Positions 24,790-35,070 of a DNA stretch of 64,000 bases are shown piece by piece. The position numbers and the translations under genes were made by a program. Within the stretch, counting starts at the first letter, position 1; each line of letters starts with the position of its first letter. The notes below the pieces were generated by a model that worked only from the letters and a program-made list of their open reading frames with translations, was not told the DNA's origin and ran no database searches. Source of the stretch: Cristatella mucedo (taxonomy: Eukaryota > Bryozoa > Phylactolaemata > Cristatellidae); the NCBI GenBank assembly GCA_009760855.2, contig WPIO01000119.1, forward strand, positions 612,001-676,000. Direction: 5' to 3'.

Positions 24790-25795
24790 AATAACTGATG
24801 AAGCTGCCATTCATAGAATTAGGTCACAAAACTGTGCTTTTGATTCCGACTTACACCTGATAGTATTCATGGTTTACCTAGAAAAATTCTAGCAATTTTT
24901 CTTTCGCATTCTTATGCTATTGTCTCCAACGGCCAAGGTAAGCCAGTCTTTTTACATAATCGAACGGCGATACAGCTGCCGTTTGAAAAAAAGCTACGCG
25001 AAACTATGGTTTTGATATCAAATTATGGAGAACACTATGCCTTTGTTTGCCTGAGAAATTTATCCGATAGCATTTGCCCGTTCTCATGCTATGGCTTCCG
25101 ATGGCCCGACCCAGTGAGCGCCCCAAATATTCCAGCTTCGATGTAGCTGCCATTTCCATAATACACTTCACGAAACTGCGGTTTTGATTCCCCTTTACAG
25201 AAATAGTGCCATGGGTTTACCCACCAGATTTCATGCCGCTGCGCCGCTTGCCCGTTCTCAGGCTGTGAAATCAATTGGCCTGGACGAGCCAGCCTTCGTA
25301 AATATTGATACTGCCGTACAATTTCCACAGTAGGCGTCATGCTACTGCGGTTTTGATTCCATTGTATAAAAAAAGCGTTTCGAGTTGACCTGCAAAGTTT
25401 CGTACGATTTTGCAAGAGGGTTCTGATGCAAATGCTTCTAATGGCCCGGCTCAACGAGATGGCTTGCATTTTTGAACTGCGATACAACTGTCATTTTTAC
25501 GATTGGCACCGCACAGCTATGGCCTTGAATTAAATTTACGGATGGAAATATTCGGGTATCCCACAAAATTTCGTACAATTGTGTATGTGATTTCTCACGC
25601 AATGGCCCCAATGACCCCGCTGGCCTCGCTTTTTTCGAACTGGGATGCAGCCACCCTTTCTTCAAAAACCTTGGAGCAACTGCTGTTTTGATTCCCCAGT
25701 GTTCCAGGGTTACCCCGTAAATATCAAACCATTGCGCGTTCGTTCTCGTGCGATTTTCTCACCATCTACAATGGTATGGTCCTTTATCTCATTTT
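24790..25795 (+). repeat. Diverged tandem array, unit about 170 bp, roughly six units
   Basis: The word GGTTTTGATTCC or close variants recurs at about 24837, 25008, 25181, 25350 and 25685 (the last gap is two units). Each is followed at similar offsets by a TTACAGAAA-like word, a CGTTCTCATGCTATGGC-like word, AATGGCCCG, and a TGCCATTTCCA-like word. Units differ strongly, so the array is old. A 132-codon minus-strand ORF across it (25089-25487) is a by-product. Related units recur at 54.5-56.2 kb. Confidence 0.85.
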
Positions 25796-26608
25796 ACGTT
25801 GTGCTAAACACACAGTCAAGTCTGCCTACATTCAGCTACATAATATTGCTAAAATTTGGGCTTGTTTAAATTAGGTTACCGAGTCTAAGTTGGTACATGC
25901 ATTTGTAACATCCCGTCTCGATTTCTGTAACTCACTGCTTGCTGGCCTACCGGTATGTGCAATCAGGCGATTACAGATGGTGCAAAAATCCACAGCTAGG
26001 CTTGTTTGTCGTAAGCGTCTCAGTTGCCACATCACACAACTTTTCGCCGACCTGCACGGGCTACCTTTCAATCAAGAAATCGACTTCAAGGTCCTGTCGC
26101 TCACTTTTCGGTTACTTCATTCTTTGGCTCCAGCCTATCTCTCAGATTTACTGCCTCACCAGGCCAAATATCGTACCACCCGCTTTTCGGAATCCAACAG
26201 TCTACAAATACCTAGTACAAGCCTCAAATCCTGTGGAGACCGTGCATTTAGTTCCTATGCTCCCAAAGCCTGGAAATCCCCCCAGACTTGCGTCGGAACA
26301 TCCCTTGACTTGACCATATCTAAAAAAACTTGGAAGCACACCTATTTAGGGCAGCATTTAGAGGGTCCTTATGATTCGTCCTTGATGTGCTTATGGGTGC
26401 TGACACTGTGCATGCTGCCACTAACCACACTTGCATGCTGACTCTGTACATTTCATCCATAATCATGTTGGTATAATGTAGATCAAGCATGATACTACTC
26501 ACTATTCAATCGCCCTGCCCTTTGCAGCAAATGTAAAGCGCCTAGAAAGTGATTGAGTTCTCTGAGGGTGCTTTATCAAGTGCATTATTATTATTATTAT
26601 TATTACAC
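25796..26608 (+). mobile_element. LINE-A 3' half with an open C-terminal frame
   Basis: It starts at GTCAAGTCTGCCTACATTCA (KSAYIQLHNIAKI) directly against the 170-bp array. A 183-codon frame at 25890-26441 covers the C-terminal domain: FVTSRLDFCNSLLAGLP, then ARLVCRKRLSCHITQLFADL, then EIDFKVLSLTFRLLHSLAPA and the FSSYAPKAW block. The 3' UTR stem-loop (about 26535-26577) and an (ATT)8-like tail follow. The RT is missing, so this is a 5'-truncated, non-autonomous copy, but among the less decayed ones. Confidence 0.93.
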
Positions 26609-26866
26609 TAAACATTCTCCTTGAGTAATGCAAACAACAATCTCCTTCAGTAATGCAACCATCAGGAGACGCCTAAAGCTCTGTGCGACAGGATAATACA
26701 TATATTCTTACGGACAACGTCAGAGAAATGCTTTTGTCGAAGACCCAACTGACTCACTCTTAAGCGGTGAGATTGTGTCTTTATCCAAAAAGTATGCATA
26801 TATATACGTATATATAGATATTTATATATATATATCAATATCCATTGTATCTATATAAATAAATAA

Positions 26867-26897
<31 letters not shown>

Positions 26898-27339
26898 TAG
26901 AAAGAGAAACGTTCCTAAAGTACCTAGAAAGAGATCACATGTTCTCTAAGGGTTCTACAAAAAGTCTTATTATGACTAAAAGCCAGGTGCCAATAACTTC
27001 GATGGGTGAAAGTCGTATTCCCCACTATAGTAAAAATACATCCACACTCGTATCTGACTGTCATCGCAGCTCTAGTTTTTTTCTCTACTAACGATTAATT
27101 GCAGGTACATCTTGGCATGCCTGAGGTATTTATTCCCAAAGATTAGTTTGCTAAAGCCTGTGGTAATGTGTATATGAACGCGTAGTTGTTGTGAGCGCAG
27201 TGGCAGCTCAGTGGTCATAACACTTATCTTTGTCACTGATGAGATCATATGTTTACTAGCTGTGGCATTCCAGATATGCTTTGAGTCTAAATGGGCTACC
27301 GCTGGATCGTGACACTTGATGGCGTCTCGGGATATGTGC
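26609..27339. other. Anonymous AT-rich DNA with short tandem repeats
   Basis: A 25-bp word (TCTCCTTGAGTAATGCAAAC...) is duplicated at 26616-26640 and 26641-26660. An AT-rich simple-repeat tract with an (AG)n end spans about 26796-26905. No gene was recognised. Confidence 0.55.
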
Positions 27340-27475
27340 TTAGTACGCTGAGTCGTTCTGACACTGTGCATTTACCACTGACCATTTAATCGTGCTTCAT
27401 AGATTAGAGTTAGTTCTCTGAGAATGCTATGCAAATATGCAAATATTATAGTTATTATTGATTCTCCTGAAAAAA
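27340..27475 (+). mobile_element. Degenerate LINE-A-like 3' end
   Basis: CTGACACTGTGCATTTACCA and CTGACCATTTAATCGTGCTTC match the LINE-A 3' UTR. A weakened stem-loop (GATTAGAGTTAGTTCTCTGA) and an ATT-rich end near 27465 follow. Confidence 0.65.
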
Positions 27476-27975
27476 GTTGTTAATGGTCTGGATATGGATT
27501 AGGGTCTCTTAGAGCACTTCGAAAGTGGCATGATTTTAACGTGATAGTTATCGTAGATTTTAAAAATGCAATGTAAGGGCATCTGAACCACTTTCCTCAG
27601 TTCTCAAACACAGCGCTCGTAATCACGATACTTATTGCCGTTAGATGAAACATAACTGCAACGTCCTGAGCATAGGAGTTTCTGCTTTGGTCTTGTGGAT
27701 GCTGCATAGATACCCGTAGAGCTGCTGACAGAAGCTGAATACGACAGTAACGTAAGAAGCCTAAATCTTAAAGAGACAAGTCAATCTCCCTAGATATAGA
27801 TAAGTCTAATTAACATCAACGGAGGCACTACGTTCAGGTGTCTAGCTTCCTGAGCCTAAGATAGCGTGCTGGAGCTCTTTTCCATTACCTCAGGGGCAGC
27901 ATATTTTAAGAAAGCCGAATCAGTCATTACTTACGAGAGAATATATTTTAAGTACTTACTATGCCTATATGAGTA

Positions 27976-29545
27976 TTTACTGATTCCTTTCAAAGACACT
28001 GGAACGATTCGTGGCTGACCAGCTAAACTCATATATCGAAACCTCACACCTTGCTAGTAAGTTCCAGTCTGGCTTCAGAGCTAATCACTCCACAGAGTCA
28101 GCTTTGCTTAGGGTATACAACGACCTACTTAGGAATGCAGACATGGGTAGAGTGTCTCTGCTTGTTTCTCTCGACCTTCCGGCAGCTTTTGATACGATCG
28201 ATAACAAAGTTCTAATAGAGCGCCTCTCATCTCGCCTAAGCATCACTGGCACTGCTCTGCAGTGGATCAGGTCCTGTCTCAGTGGGAGACTCAAGAGTAT
28301 TGACGTGAATGGAAAAAGATCACCTGAAGTACCTCTGAAATATGGCGTACCTCAGGGTTCCGTGCTAGGTCCGGTTCTTTTAACGGTTTATACTCTCCCT
28401 CTTGCTGATGTGATTGCCAAGCACAATTTAGGCTTTAACTTCTATGCGGATGACACTCAGTTGTACCTTTGCTTCTATCCCTCCCAGCCTTCAAGCACCT
28501 CAGATTCTCTCAACTTACTCGCTGCATGTATCGATGACATCCACACAAGGATGGCATCACATTTTCGAAAACTAGCGATCATAAAACTAATTTACTAGTT
28601 ATGGGCAAACCCAGTGAGTTTCAGAAATTGGAAAGGCTGACGCTCAAAATTGGCTCTGCCAGCATATCTCCTGTCGAATCAGCTCGAAATCTAGGTGTCA
28701 TATTCCTAAGAACCTCTCGTTAGACGACCACATCAGCTCCACTGTCAAATCTGCCCATTTTCAGCTTCATAACAATGCTAAAATTTGGGCTTGTTTAGAT
28801 AAGGATACCACGTACAAGTTCGTCAATGTATTCGTGACATCCCGACTCGACTTCTGCAACTAACTGCTTACTGGCCTATCAGCATGTAAGATCAGGCTAT
28901 TGCAGATGGTGCAAAAATCTGCAGCTAGGCTTGTCTGTCGTGAGCCTTGAAGTTGCCACATTACCCTTGTTCTTGCAGACCTGCACTAGCTACGAGTCAA
29001 TCAATGGATTGACATCAAGATTTTGTCGCTCACTATTACGTCTCTTCATTCTTTGGCTCCTGCCTATCTTTTAGATATACACTCCCGTCAGGCCAAGCAT
29101 TCTACCAGCCGCTTTTCGGAATCCAACAGAATACAAATACCTCGTACAAACCTCAAATCCTTTGGAGACCATACATTTATTTCGTATGCTCCCAAAGCCT
29201 GAAACTCCCTCCCGACCAGCGTCAGAACATCACCTGACCTGACCACATTTAAAAGAATCTTAAAAATACACCTATTTAGGACAACATTTAGTGGGTCCCT
29301 GTGATTCGTCCGTCATGTGCTTATGTGTGCTGACACTGTGCATGCTGCCACTAACCACATTTGCATGCTGACCCTGTTTATGTCACCCCTAACCATGTTA
29401 TTCATTTTGTTTGTTTATCAAGCATGATATTACTCACCATTAAATTGCATTTCCCTTTGCAGCACATGTAAAGCGCCTAGAGAGAGATTGAGTTCTCTGA
29501 GGGCGCTTTATCAAGAACATTATTATTATCATTATTATTATATGG
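27976..29545 (+). mobile_element. LINE-A, best RT-containing plus-strand copy
   Basis: It begins at TTCCTTTCAAAGACACTGGA (the FLSKTLERF block of RT) and runs through RT, the C-terminal domain, the 3' UTR, the stem-loop (about 29470-29512) and an ATT-rich tail ending near 29545. The whole N-terminal half (ORF1 and endonuclease) is missing, a typical 5' truncation. RT is open at 28011-28598; downstream the reading is broken by single-base indels near 28580 and 28690 and by stops. It heads a run of four same-strand LINE-A copies. Confidence 0.95.
28011..28598 (+). pseudogene. LINE-A reverse transcriptase, partial ORF (195 codons)
   Basis: This is the catalytic core of a CR1/L2/Rex1-type RT, which primes on nicked target DNA to copy LINE RNA. 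Visible motifs are FQSGFRANHS (residues 18-27), AAFDTID (58-64, with the first catalytic Asp), GVPQGSVLG (112-120) and YADD (145-148). All three catalytic-site motifs look intact. The frame lacks the RT N-terminal blocks, and its first codon is only where the frame opens (a GTG), not a real start. It ends at a frameshift just after the DDIHTRMA linker; the rest of the protein continues in other frames to 29250. It cannot make a complete protein. Confidence 0.92.
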
Positions 29546-29894
29546 CTGCCGGGTGGCGTGCTGTCTCAAAAGATGTCGAAGATATTACATTTATTACGAT
29601 AATCATGTCAGCAGAAAGGTTGCAACTGACCAGTAAATTTGCATTAGTCTTATACTGCTTCGGAAACGAAGCATCGAAAAGATCAGTTCGACTGCAACTG
29701 ATATGCTTCAGAAAAGTCAACGGTGGAGGACCCGTATTAGATGCAAATCTGCTTATAGTTGAATGTCGTGACGTGATTGCGGTTTTACAAAACACAAAAC
29801 TGGAATGGTTCGGCTGGAGATTATAAAGTCTTTAGAAAAAGTACTGAGAAGATTACAGCCCATTTTATCGCTCTGATTAAGGAGTCACATAAAA
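29546..29894. other. Spacer between LINE copies, unrecognised
   Basis: A plus-strand frame of 112 codons (29488-29826) starts inside the LINE tail and runs through this spacer, with an 85-codon antisense frame. No domain is recognised. Confidence 0.4.
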
Positions 29895-30640
29895 GGTTTC
29901 CATGCAAAATATAGGCCGTCACTTCTATGCAGATGACACTCAGATGTACTTCTGGTATGTTCCTTCCCAGCCTTTGAGAACGTCAAGTTATCTATACACC
30001 CTTGGTGCATGTATTGATGACATCAGCGCGTGGATGGCAGCAAACTTCCCTAAATTGAACAGTGGCAAGACCAACTTCATTGGTATGGGCAAATCGAGCG
30101 TGATTCAGAAATAGGACAACCAAACGCTCAAAATCAACTATGCAAGCATATCTCTTGCTGAATCTGCACGTAATCTGGGTATCCTGTTCTATAGCGATCT
30201 TTCATTAGACGACTACAATGACTCCACAGTCGAGTTTTTTTTCCAGCTCCATAACATCGCTACCACTCGGGCTTGTTTAGAACGCGAATGCCACGTCTAG
30301 CTTGGTCCATGCATTTGTGACATCCCATCTTGACTTCTGTAACTCACTGCTTGCTGGCCTACCGGCATGTACAATCAGGCGATTACAGATGTTGCAAAGC
30401 TCGGCTGCTAGGCTTGTCTGTCATGAGCGTCACAGTTGCCACATGACACCACTTCTCGCCGATCAGCACTGACTCCCAATCAAGCAGTGCCTCGACATAA
30501 AGATTCTATCACTTACTTTTGTGTACCTTCGTTCTTTTGCTCCAGCATACCTATACAAACTACTCCACCACCAGGCAATGAAACGTACAACCTGCTGTTC
30601 TTGCTTGAATTGTTTAGCCATGCCCGGTAAGAACTACAAA
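29895..30640 (+). mobile_element. LINE-A fragment from the YADD box to the C-terminal domain
   Basis: It begins with HFYADDTQMYFW, so the YADD box is kept. It continues through the ACIDDISAWMAANFPKL linker, the LDDYN segment, the SLLAGLPAC block and the ADQH/LAPAYL-type region, then loses homology near 30640 before any hairpin or tail. Several frameshifts are present. Confidence 0.85.
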
Positions 30641-30699
30641 ACATGGACAAAGACAATCTGAGGAACCTCTAAAACATAGGGTACATCAGAAATCTGAGC

Positions 30700-31850
30700 T
30701 TTGTCCTGTTATTTCGCAGTTTATGCTCTCCCTCTTGCTGATGTGATGACCAGGCACAAACTAGGCTTTTGATTTATGCAGATGACACTCAGTTGTACAT
30801 TTGCTTTGATCCCTCCAAGGCCTCCAGCACGTGTAATTCTTTAAACTCTCTTGCTGCATGTATTGATAACATCTATACATTAACTGCAGCACAATTTCTT
30901 AGATTAAATGATAATAAAACCAACTTACGAGTTTAGAAAAAACCAAGCGTCATTAAGAAATTGGAAAGGCTGAAACTCAAAGTCGGTTCTGTCAGCACGA
31001 GTCCTATTGAATCTGCTCAAATCTAGGGGCCATGTTCCAAATAGACCTTTCATTAGACAACCATATCAGCTCCACAATCAATTCTGCCTACTTTCAGCTA
31101 CACAAAAAAGCTAAAATTCGGGCTTATTTAGATAAAGATACCACAGCTAAGTCGGTCCATGTATTTCTTACATCCCGGCTTGACTTTCGTAACTGACTGC
31201 ATGCTGATCGAACGGCCTTGGATGTCAGGTGCTTACAGCTGGTGCAAAACTCTGCTACTAGGCTTGTCTGTCATAAGCGTTGCACTTGCCACATTAAACC
31301 ACTTTTCACCAACCTGCACTGGCCCCCAGTAAAGTGAAGTATCGACTTCAAGGTTTTTCAACTCACTTTTAGGTCCCTTTATTTTTTGGCTCCAGCCTAC
31401 CTATCAGATCTACTCCCCAACCAGGCCAAGCCTAATACCACCCATATTTCGGAATCTAGTTGAGTCCCTACCTCAAATAGTTTGAAGACTGCGCCTCTAG
31501 TTCGTATGCTCCCCAAGCCCTGAAATCACTCCTAACTTGCGTCACGACATCTTCCGACTTAACCATAATAAAAATACAGTAAAAATGCACCTATTTATGA
31601 CAGCATTAAGTGCTTCCCTGTGATTCGTCCTTAACGTGCTTTTGCTTGCCGTCACTGAGCATGCTGCCATTAACCATAATTGGATGCTGATCCTGTGCAT
31701 GTCAACTCTAATCATATTATTATTGTTGTTTATTAAGTCTGCTGCCACTAGCCATTCGATTGTGCTTCCTTTGAAACAAATGTAAAGTGGCTAGAATTAG
31801 AATGAGTCCTCTGAGGGCGCCATGAAATACATTGTTATTATTATTATTAA
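30700..31850 (+). mobile_element. LINE-A copy, RT end to tail
   Basis: It starts at the VYALPLADVM segment. A deletion or frameshift just before the YADD box follows (DLCRWHSVVHL in the shifted frame). The linker, C-terminal domain, 3' UTR, a decayed stem-loop (about 31780-31825) and an ATT tail to 31850 come next. More diverged than the 27976 copy. Confidence 0.88.
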
Positions 31851-32150
31851 AACCGTCAGAGACTGTGTTTTTAGTTCGTATGCTTCCAACGCCAAAAAAC
31901 CGTTACCAGCGGGTGTCAAAAAGTCCCCTGACATGACGACATTTACTAATAATCTTAAAACGCATTTTTTTATTGCAGCGTTTGGTGGGTATCAACGATT
32001 CTCTTTCGTGCTAATCTACCTGTCTACACTCTGCCTGCTGATTTCACATGTTCCTACCAATTATTTAACTGTGCTTTCTATCTAGCATCTGCAAAGTGCC
32101 TAGAAAAAGATTCGGTTCTCTGGGGGTCCTACATTATTATTATTAAAATT
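31851..32150 (+). mobile_element. LINE-A 3' end inserted directly behind another LINE-A tail
   Basis: AAACCGTCAGAGACTGTGTT (the DRVFSSYASN block) abuts the (ATT)n of the preceding copy. The C-terminal end, a short 3' UTR, a stem-loop (about 32090-32130) and a new ATT tail follow. Same strand as its neighbour. Confidence 0.85.
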
Positions 32151-32728
32151 CCCCACCAATAATGCGAGTCAGATTTTTGACTTAGTTTACACAGCATTAC
32201 TCGATCTCATCGAGTCATGAAATTACCCCTCAGGTGAGAGGTGTTAAGTCTTCAACGACTAGAAATTTTGTATTTCATTATTATCACGATAATTTATTTA
32301 ATAAAAATTTGTTTCGTTGCTACAAGAGGAATATATAGTTTCGGCAAACTACCTCAATCAAACTCAATCCTTCTTTCCTTAGAAAGTAACGGCTAGCTTC
32401 CAGTCTCTTGAACTTATGTAAAAAGCCTTTTACCTCTAGCCCAGATCACTTTCTGGCTTTAGGTAACTAGCTAACTACCGTCGCAAGAGGCCACAAAGCC
32501 AAATACGCTTATTTTGTCACTGTAGATCCGAGCATGCACTCAGGAAGTACCAAGCCTTTGGTAAAACTTGCCACTTGTTTTAGGCGGGAAACTACTTCTT
32601 TGCTGCTATGTATAGTCGTGTACTACAGCAGATACTGCAAATGCTGCTGCTTTGGCTTTTGATTTGAATTTATTCCATTTAGTATATTTAATCCAAATAT
32701 ATAGCACCTAGATCTCTACTAGATCTCT
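32151..32728. other. Anonymous AT-rich DNA
   Basis: Nothing recognised. Confidence 0.5.
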
Positions 32729-32870
32729 GCCGAGCTGGTCTGGTCCAGTGGTTAAGGTGCTCGCCCTGACTAAGCTCTGGATGAAGGCGTGGGCTCGAGC
32801 CCCGAGGCATATATGAAGCACCTGAATGGAGTAAAGTTCTCTTGGGGCGCTATACAAATGAATTGCATAT
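32729..32870 (+). mobile_element. SINE-1, plus-strand member of an inverted pair
   Basis: GCCGAGCTGGTCTGGTCCAG plus TGGTTAAGG (A box), a B-box-like GGGCTCGAGCCCC, GAAGCACCTGAATGGAG, then GTTCTCTTGGGGCGCTATAC. It aligns over its whole length with 22703. Confidence 0.9.
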
Positions 32871-32871
32871 C

Positions 32872-32980
32872 TCATCTCAGGTACATCGCACATGCCACGG
32901 GTCGAGCCAACGACCTTGACCTTGATCGAGGAGAACGTCTTCACCACTGGGCTAAACCAGCCTGGTATTGCTTTTTAATT
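32872..32980 (-). mobile_element. SINE-1, minus-strand partner, lacking the tail hairpin
   Basis: Read on the minus strand: CCAGGCTGGTTTAGCCCAGT, then GGTGAAGACGTTCTCCTCGA, then TTGGCTCGACCC (B-box-like), then GTGGCATGTGCGATGTACCT. This is the SINE-1 head and body. It stops where the 3' stem-loop would begin and abuts the 3' end of the plus-strand copy, so the two form an inverted repeat with almost no spacer. Confidence 0.82.
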
Positions 32981-33119
32981 TTATGTATAGGAGTTGCAGA
33001 CTCAGCCGCGGCTTAGATTGTCAAATAAAGTGAAATTGACCGTAACTTTTCAGTCTTGCTTGAAACCTGGATCACTTGCAATGTTTAAGTAGCCAGCTCA
33101 ATATTACGGCTTGCGTGGT

Positions 33120-33245
33120 TTTAATAATAGTATTAATAATAATAGTAATGCACTTGATACAGCGCCCTCATAGAATTCAATCTCTTCCTAGGCGCTTTGC
33201 ATTTGCTGCAAAGGAAAACGCGATTGAATCGTGAGTAATATCAGT
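33120..33245 (-). mobile_element. LINE-A 3' tail only
   Basis: The minus strand shows AATCGCGTTTTCCTTTGCAG, then CAAAGCGCC, the hairpin, GGCGCTGT and an ATT/ACT-rich end. Severely 5'-truncated. Confidence 0.85.
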
Positions 33246-33867
33246 AATATCGTTGTTCACTCTTACCCGACGAGTGTGAATGCTATCTTATCCGGCTAGG
33301 GTCAAGATGGTTTCTCGGCAAACTAATAAGGGCAGCAGCTGACCTAGAAATTCACCAGTTTAAACGAAGACGTTCGATTCTTCAGAAGCCTCAGGAGCCT
33401 TCGAGAGTAAGAAACAATCAAGAGCTTGGCTCTATTGATCCCAGCAGCATGTAACGATAACTCTATCCTTAATAATGAAAAATTCCTAACTTGCTCGATC
33501 GATAAGATCGAGCTGCGCCAGGAGCCCGGCCAGTTACTTTTTGTTTCAGTAGCTTGGCACAAATAAAGCTCAATTTCATTTTATCCCTCTGAAAATAAAC
33601 TAAGCAATTCACAGCGAAAATTATCAGCTCCATGCACCTCCATAACATATTTGCAAGCTTGGCTGTTTTTAATAACTTTAGTAAGCTGGGCGATGAATCT
33701 GGGTTCATTCAGCAGGCCCGCGCTAACACCGGCAGCCTTCTAACGAAAATCCCCACACCATTTAGAAGCACACAATTTTTTGCAATTGCCATTTATTATT
33801 ACTTAGGCTTTTGCAGTATTTTATAAATTTATTGCGATTCATATTAAAAAATTCCTATGATTATAAT
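33246..33867. other. Anonymous AT-rich DNA
   Basis: Short overlapping frames, none recognised. Confidence 0.5.
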
Positions 33868-34495
33868 GTAATGTATCTCCGTCAGTAACTCCACAAAGTC
33901 ATAAAGACCATGTGGGTGTTACGAAGGAGAGTTTTGTATAGCCCACTCACAGCCTAAGCGGCTTTCGGTACGCATTCGGTAGCCAATAAACTTCGTCTCA
34001 CGCAACAAAGAGAAAGTGGGAAGCATAGCAGAGTTAGGAGAGCAGTTGAGGTAGTGAGTAGCATAGAAGTAGCAGTTCAGGACCGCTGAAAAAGATGTGC
34101 CAAAGTCGGCAGTTGGAGAGTAGATGTCGTTGCTTAAGAATTGTGGAAGCGAGTTCCACAGTCTAGGACCTGCAGAGCTAAAGCTTCTGTCGCCAACTGT
34201 CTTTAAGCGGAGGAATGGGACAGCTAATTTATTGTCCACACAGGACCTGAGGGTGCGAACAGGCTGAAACTGATGCAGCAGTTCAGCTAGGTATGAAGGA
34301 GCCAAGCCGTGGCGGGCCTTGTGGGTCAGCGTAAGAACTTTGCTCTGTATCCTTTGATCAACCGGCAACCATTCTAGCTCTTTCAGCAAAGGAGACACGT
34401 GCTCAAACCGCTGGGACTTAAAGACCAGCCTTGCAGCCATATTTACAGTCATTGTTATCACGGAGGAGAGCAGTTTTAGTAGAGTGATTCCTAAC
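33868..34495 (-). mobile_element. LINE-B copy with a large internal deletion
   Basis: The minus strand keeps an open frame of 180 codons (34461 down to 33919): AARLVFKSQRFEHVSPLLKE, then WLPVDQRIQSKVLTLTHKAR, SCVDNKLAVPF, then the SLPQFLSNDIYSPTADFG block and the C-terminus, followed by the LINE-B 3' UTR and a TACATTACATTATAA end. Upstream of about 34450 the sequence jumps to the HSTETALL segment of RT. About 0.8 kb, containing the catalytic RT core, is missing compared with 52130-52950. The C-terminal frame is better preserved than in the 51562 copy. Confidence 0.92.
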
Positions 34496-34639
34496 TACAC
34501 TGCTGATATCATTGTTAACAGTTAACGTACATGGCATGCATTAAATTACGGCATGATATGGCCAAATTGTTGTACGATTAACCTGGGCGTTAACCAAGAT
34601 AAGGGCAGGTTCTGAAAGACAGATAGCTCCTAACTAGAC

Positions 34640-34870
34640 CGTGACAATATGGCCTGGGCATTCGGCTCACCCTGTCAAGGTCGAGACTATGAACAATTTT
34701 AGCAAGTTTTTATCAATGGTCAGCGTCTTGAAGCTGCTGGGCCGTTTAATTACTCAACATTTTCCTCATATAGGCAAAGTTTATGAACCTTTGCGAACTT
34801 TATGGAAGCACAGATCCCGTCGTGCTGACACCAACCAAGTAAAATCCGTTCAAGGCATCCTCTCCAACAG
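34640..34870 (+). pseudogene. Gypsy-type pol fragment (end of RT / start of RNase H linker)
   Basis: Within a 132-codon plus-strand frame (34641-35039), residues 10-75 read like the segment after the RT palm of Ty3/gypsy polyproteins. HPVKVETMNNFSKFLSMV corresponds to the family's P-x-K-V-...-FLGMVNY block. RLITQHFPHIGKVYEPLRTL corresponds to RFIPxLSxxxxPLRxL. VKSVQGILSNSKIR corresponds to the F..LK..L...PVL block. No catalytic motif is included, and the frame then runs into unrelated sequence and a LINE tail. The family call is from pattern recognition and is decayed; no matching LTR lies nearby. Confidence 0.6.
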
Positions 34871-34959
34871 TAAAATACGATTGTTACTTGTTTCCTTTTT
34901 TATCATCGCCGTCACATTAACATTTAATCCTATAAAGAGAATCTATAGTTGCAAAAAGA

Positions 34960-35070
34960 GATTGCACAATAGATTAAGTTTCCTTTGCAAAAAATTTGAA
35001 GTGCCTAGAAAGAGAGTGAGATCCCTAAGGCCGCTATAACAAATGTATTATTATTGATGTTATTACACCA
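34960..35070 (+). mobile_element. LINE-A-like 3' tail
   Basis: TTTGAAGTGCCTAGAAAGAG, then AGTGAGATCCCTAAGGCCGC, then an ATTATTATTGATGTTATTA end. It is the stem-loop plus tail only, with a substituted arm. Confidence 0.75.

Noticed and set aside
25089-25487. 132-codon minus-strand frame
   Set aside because: It lies within the decayed 170-bp tandem array and is not preserved between units.
24790-25795. CRISPR-like regular spacing
   Set aside because: The whole 170-bp unit is repeated and diverged, not short identical repeats with unique spacers, and the context is eukaryotic.
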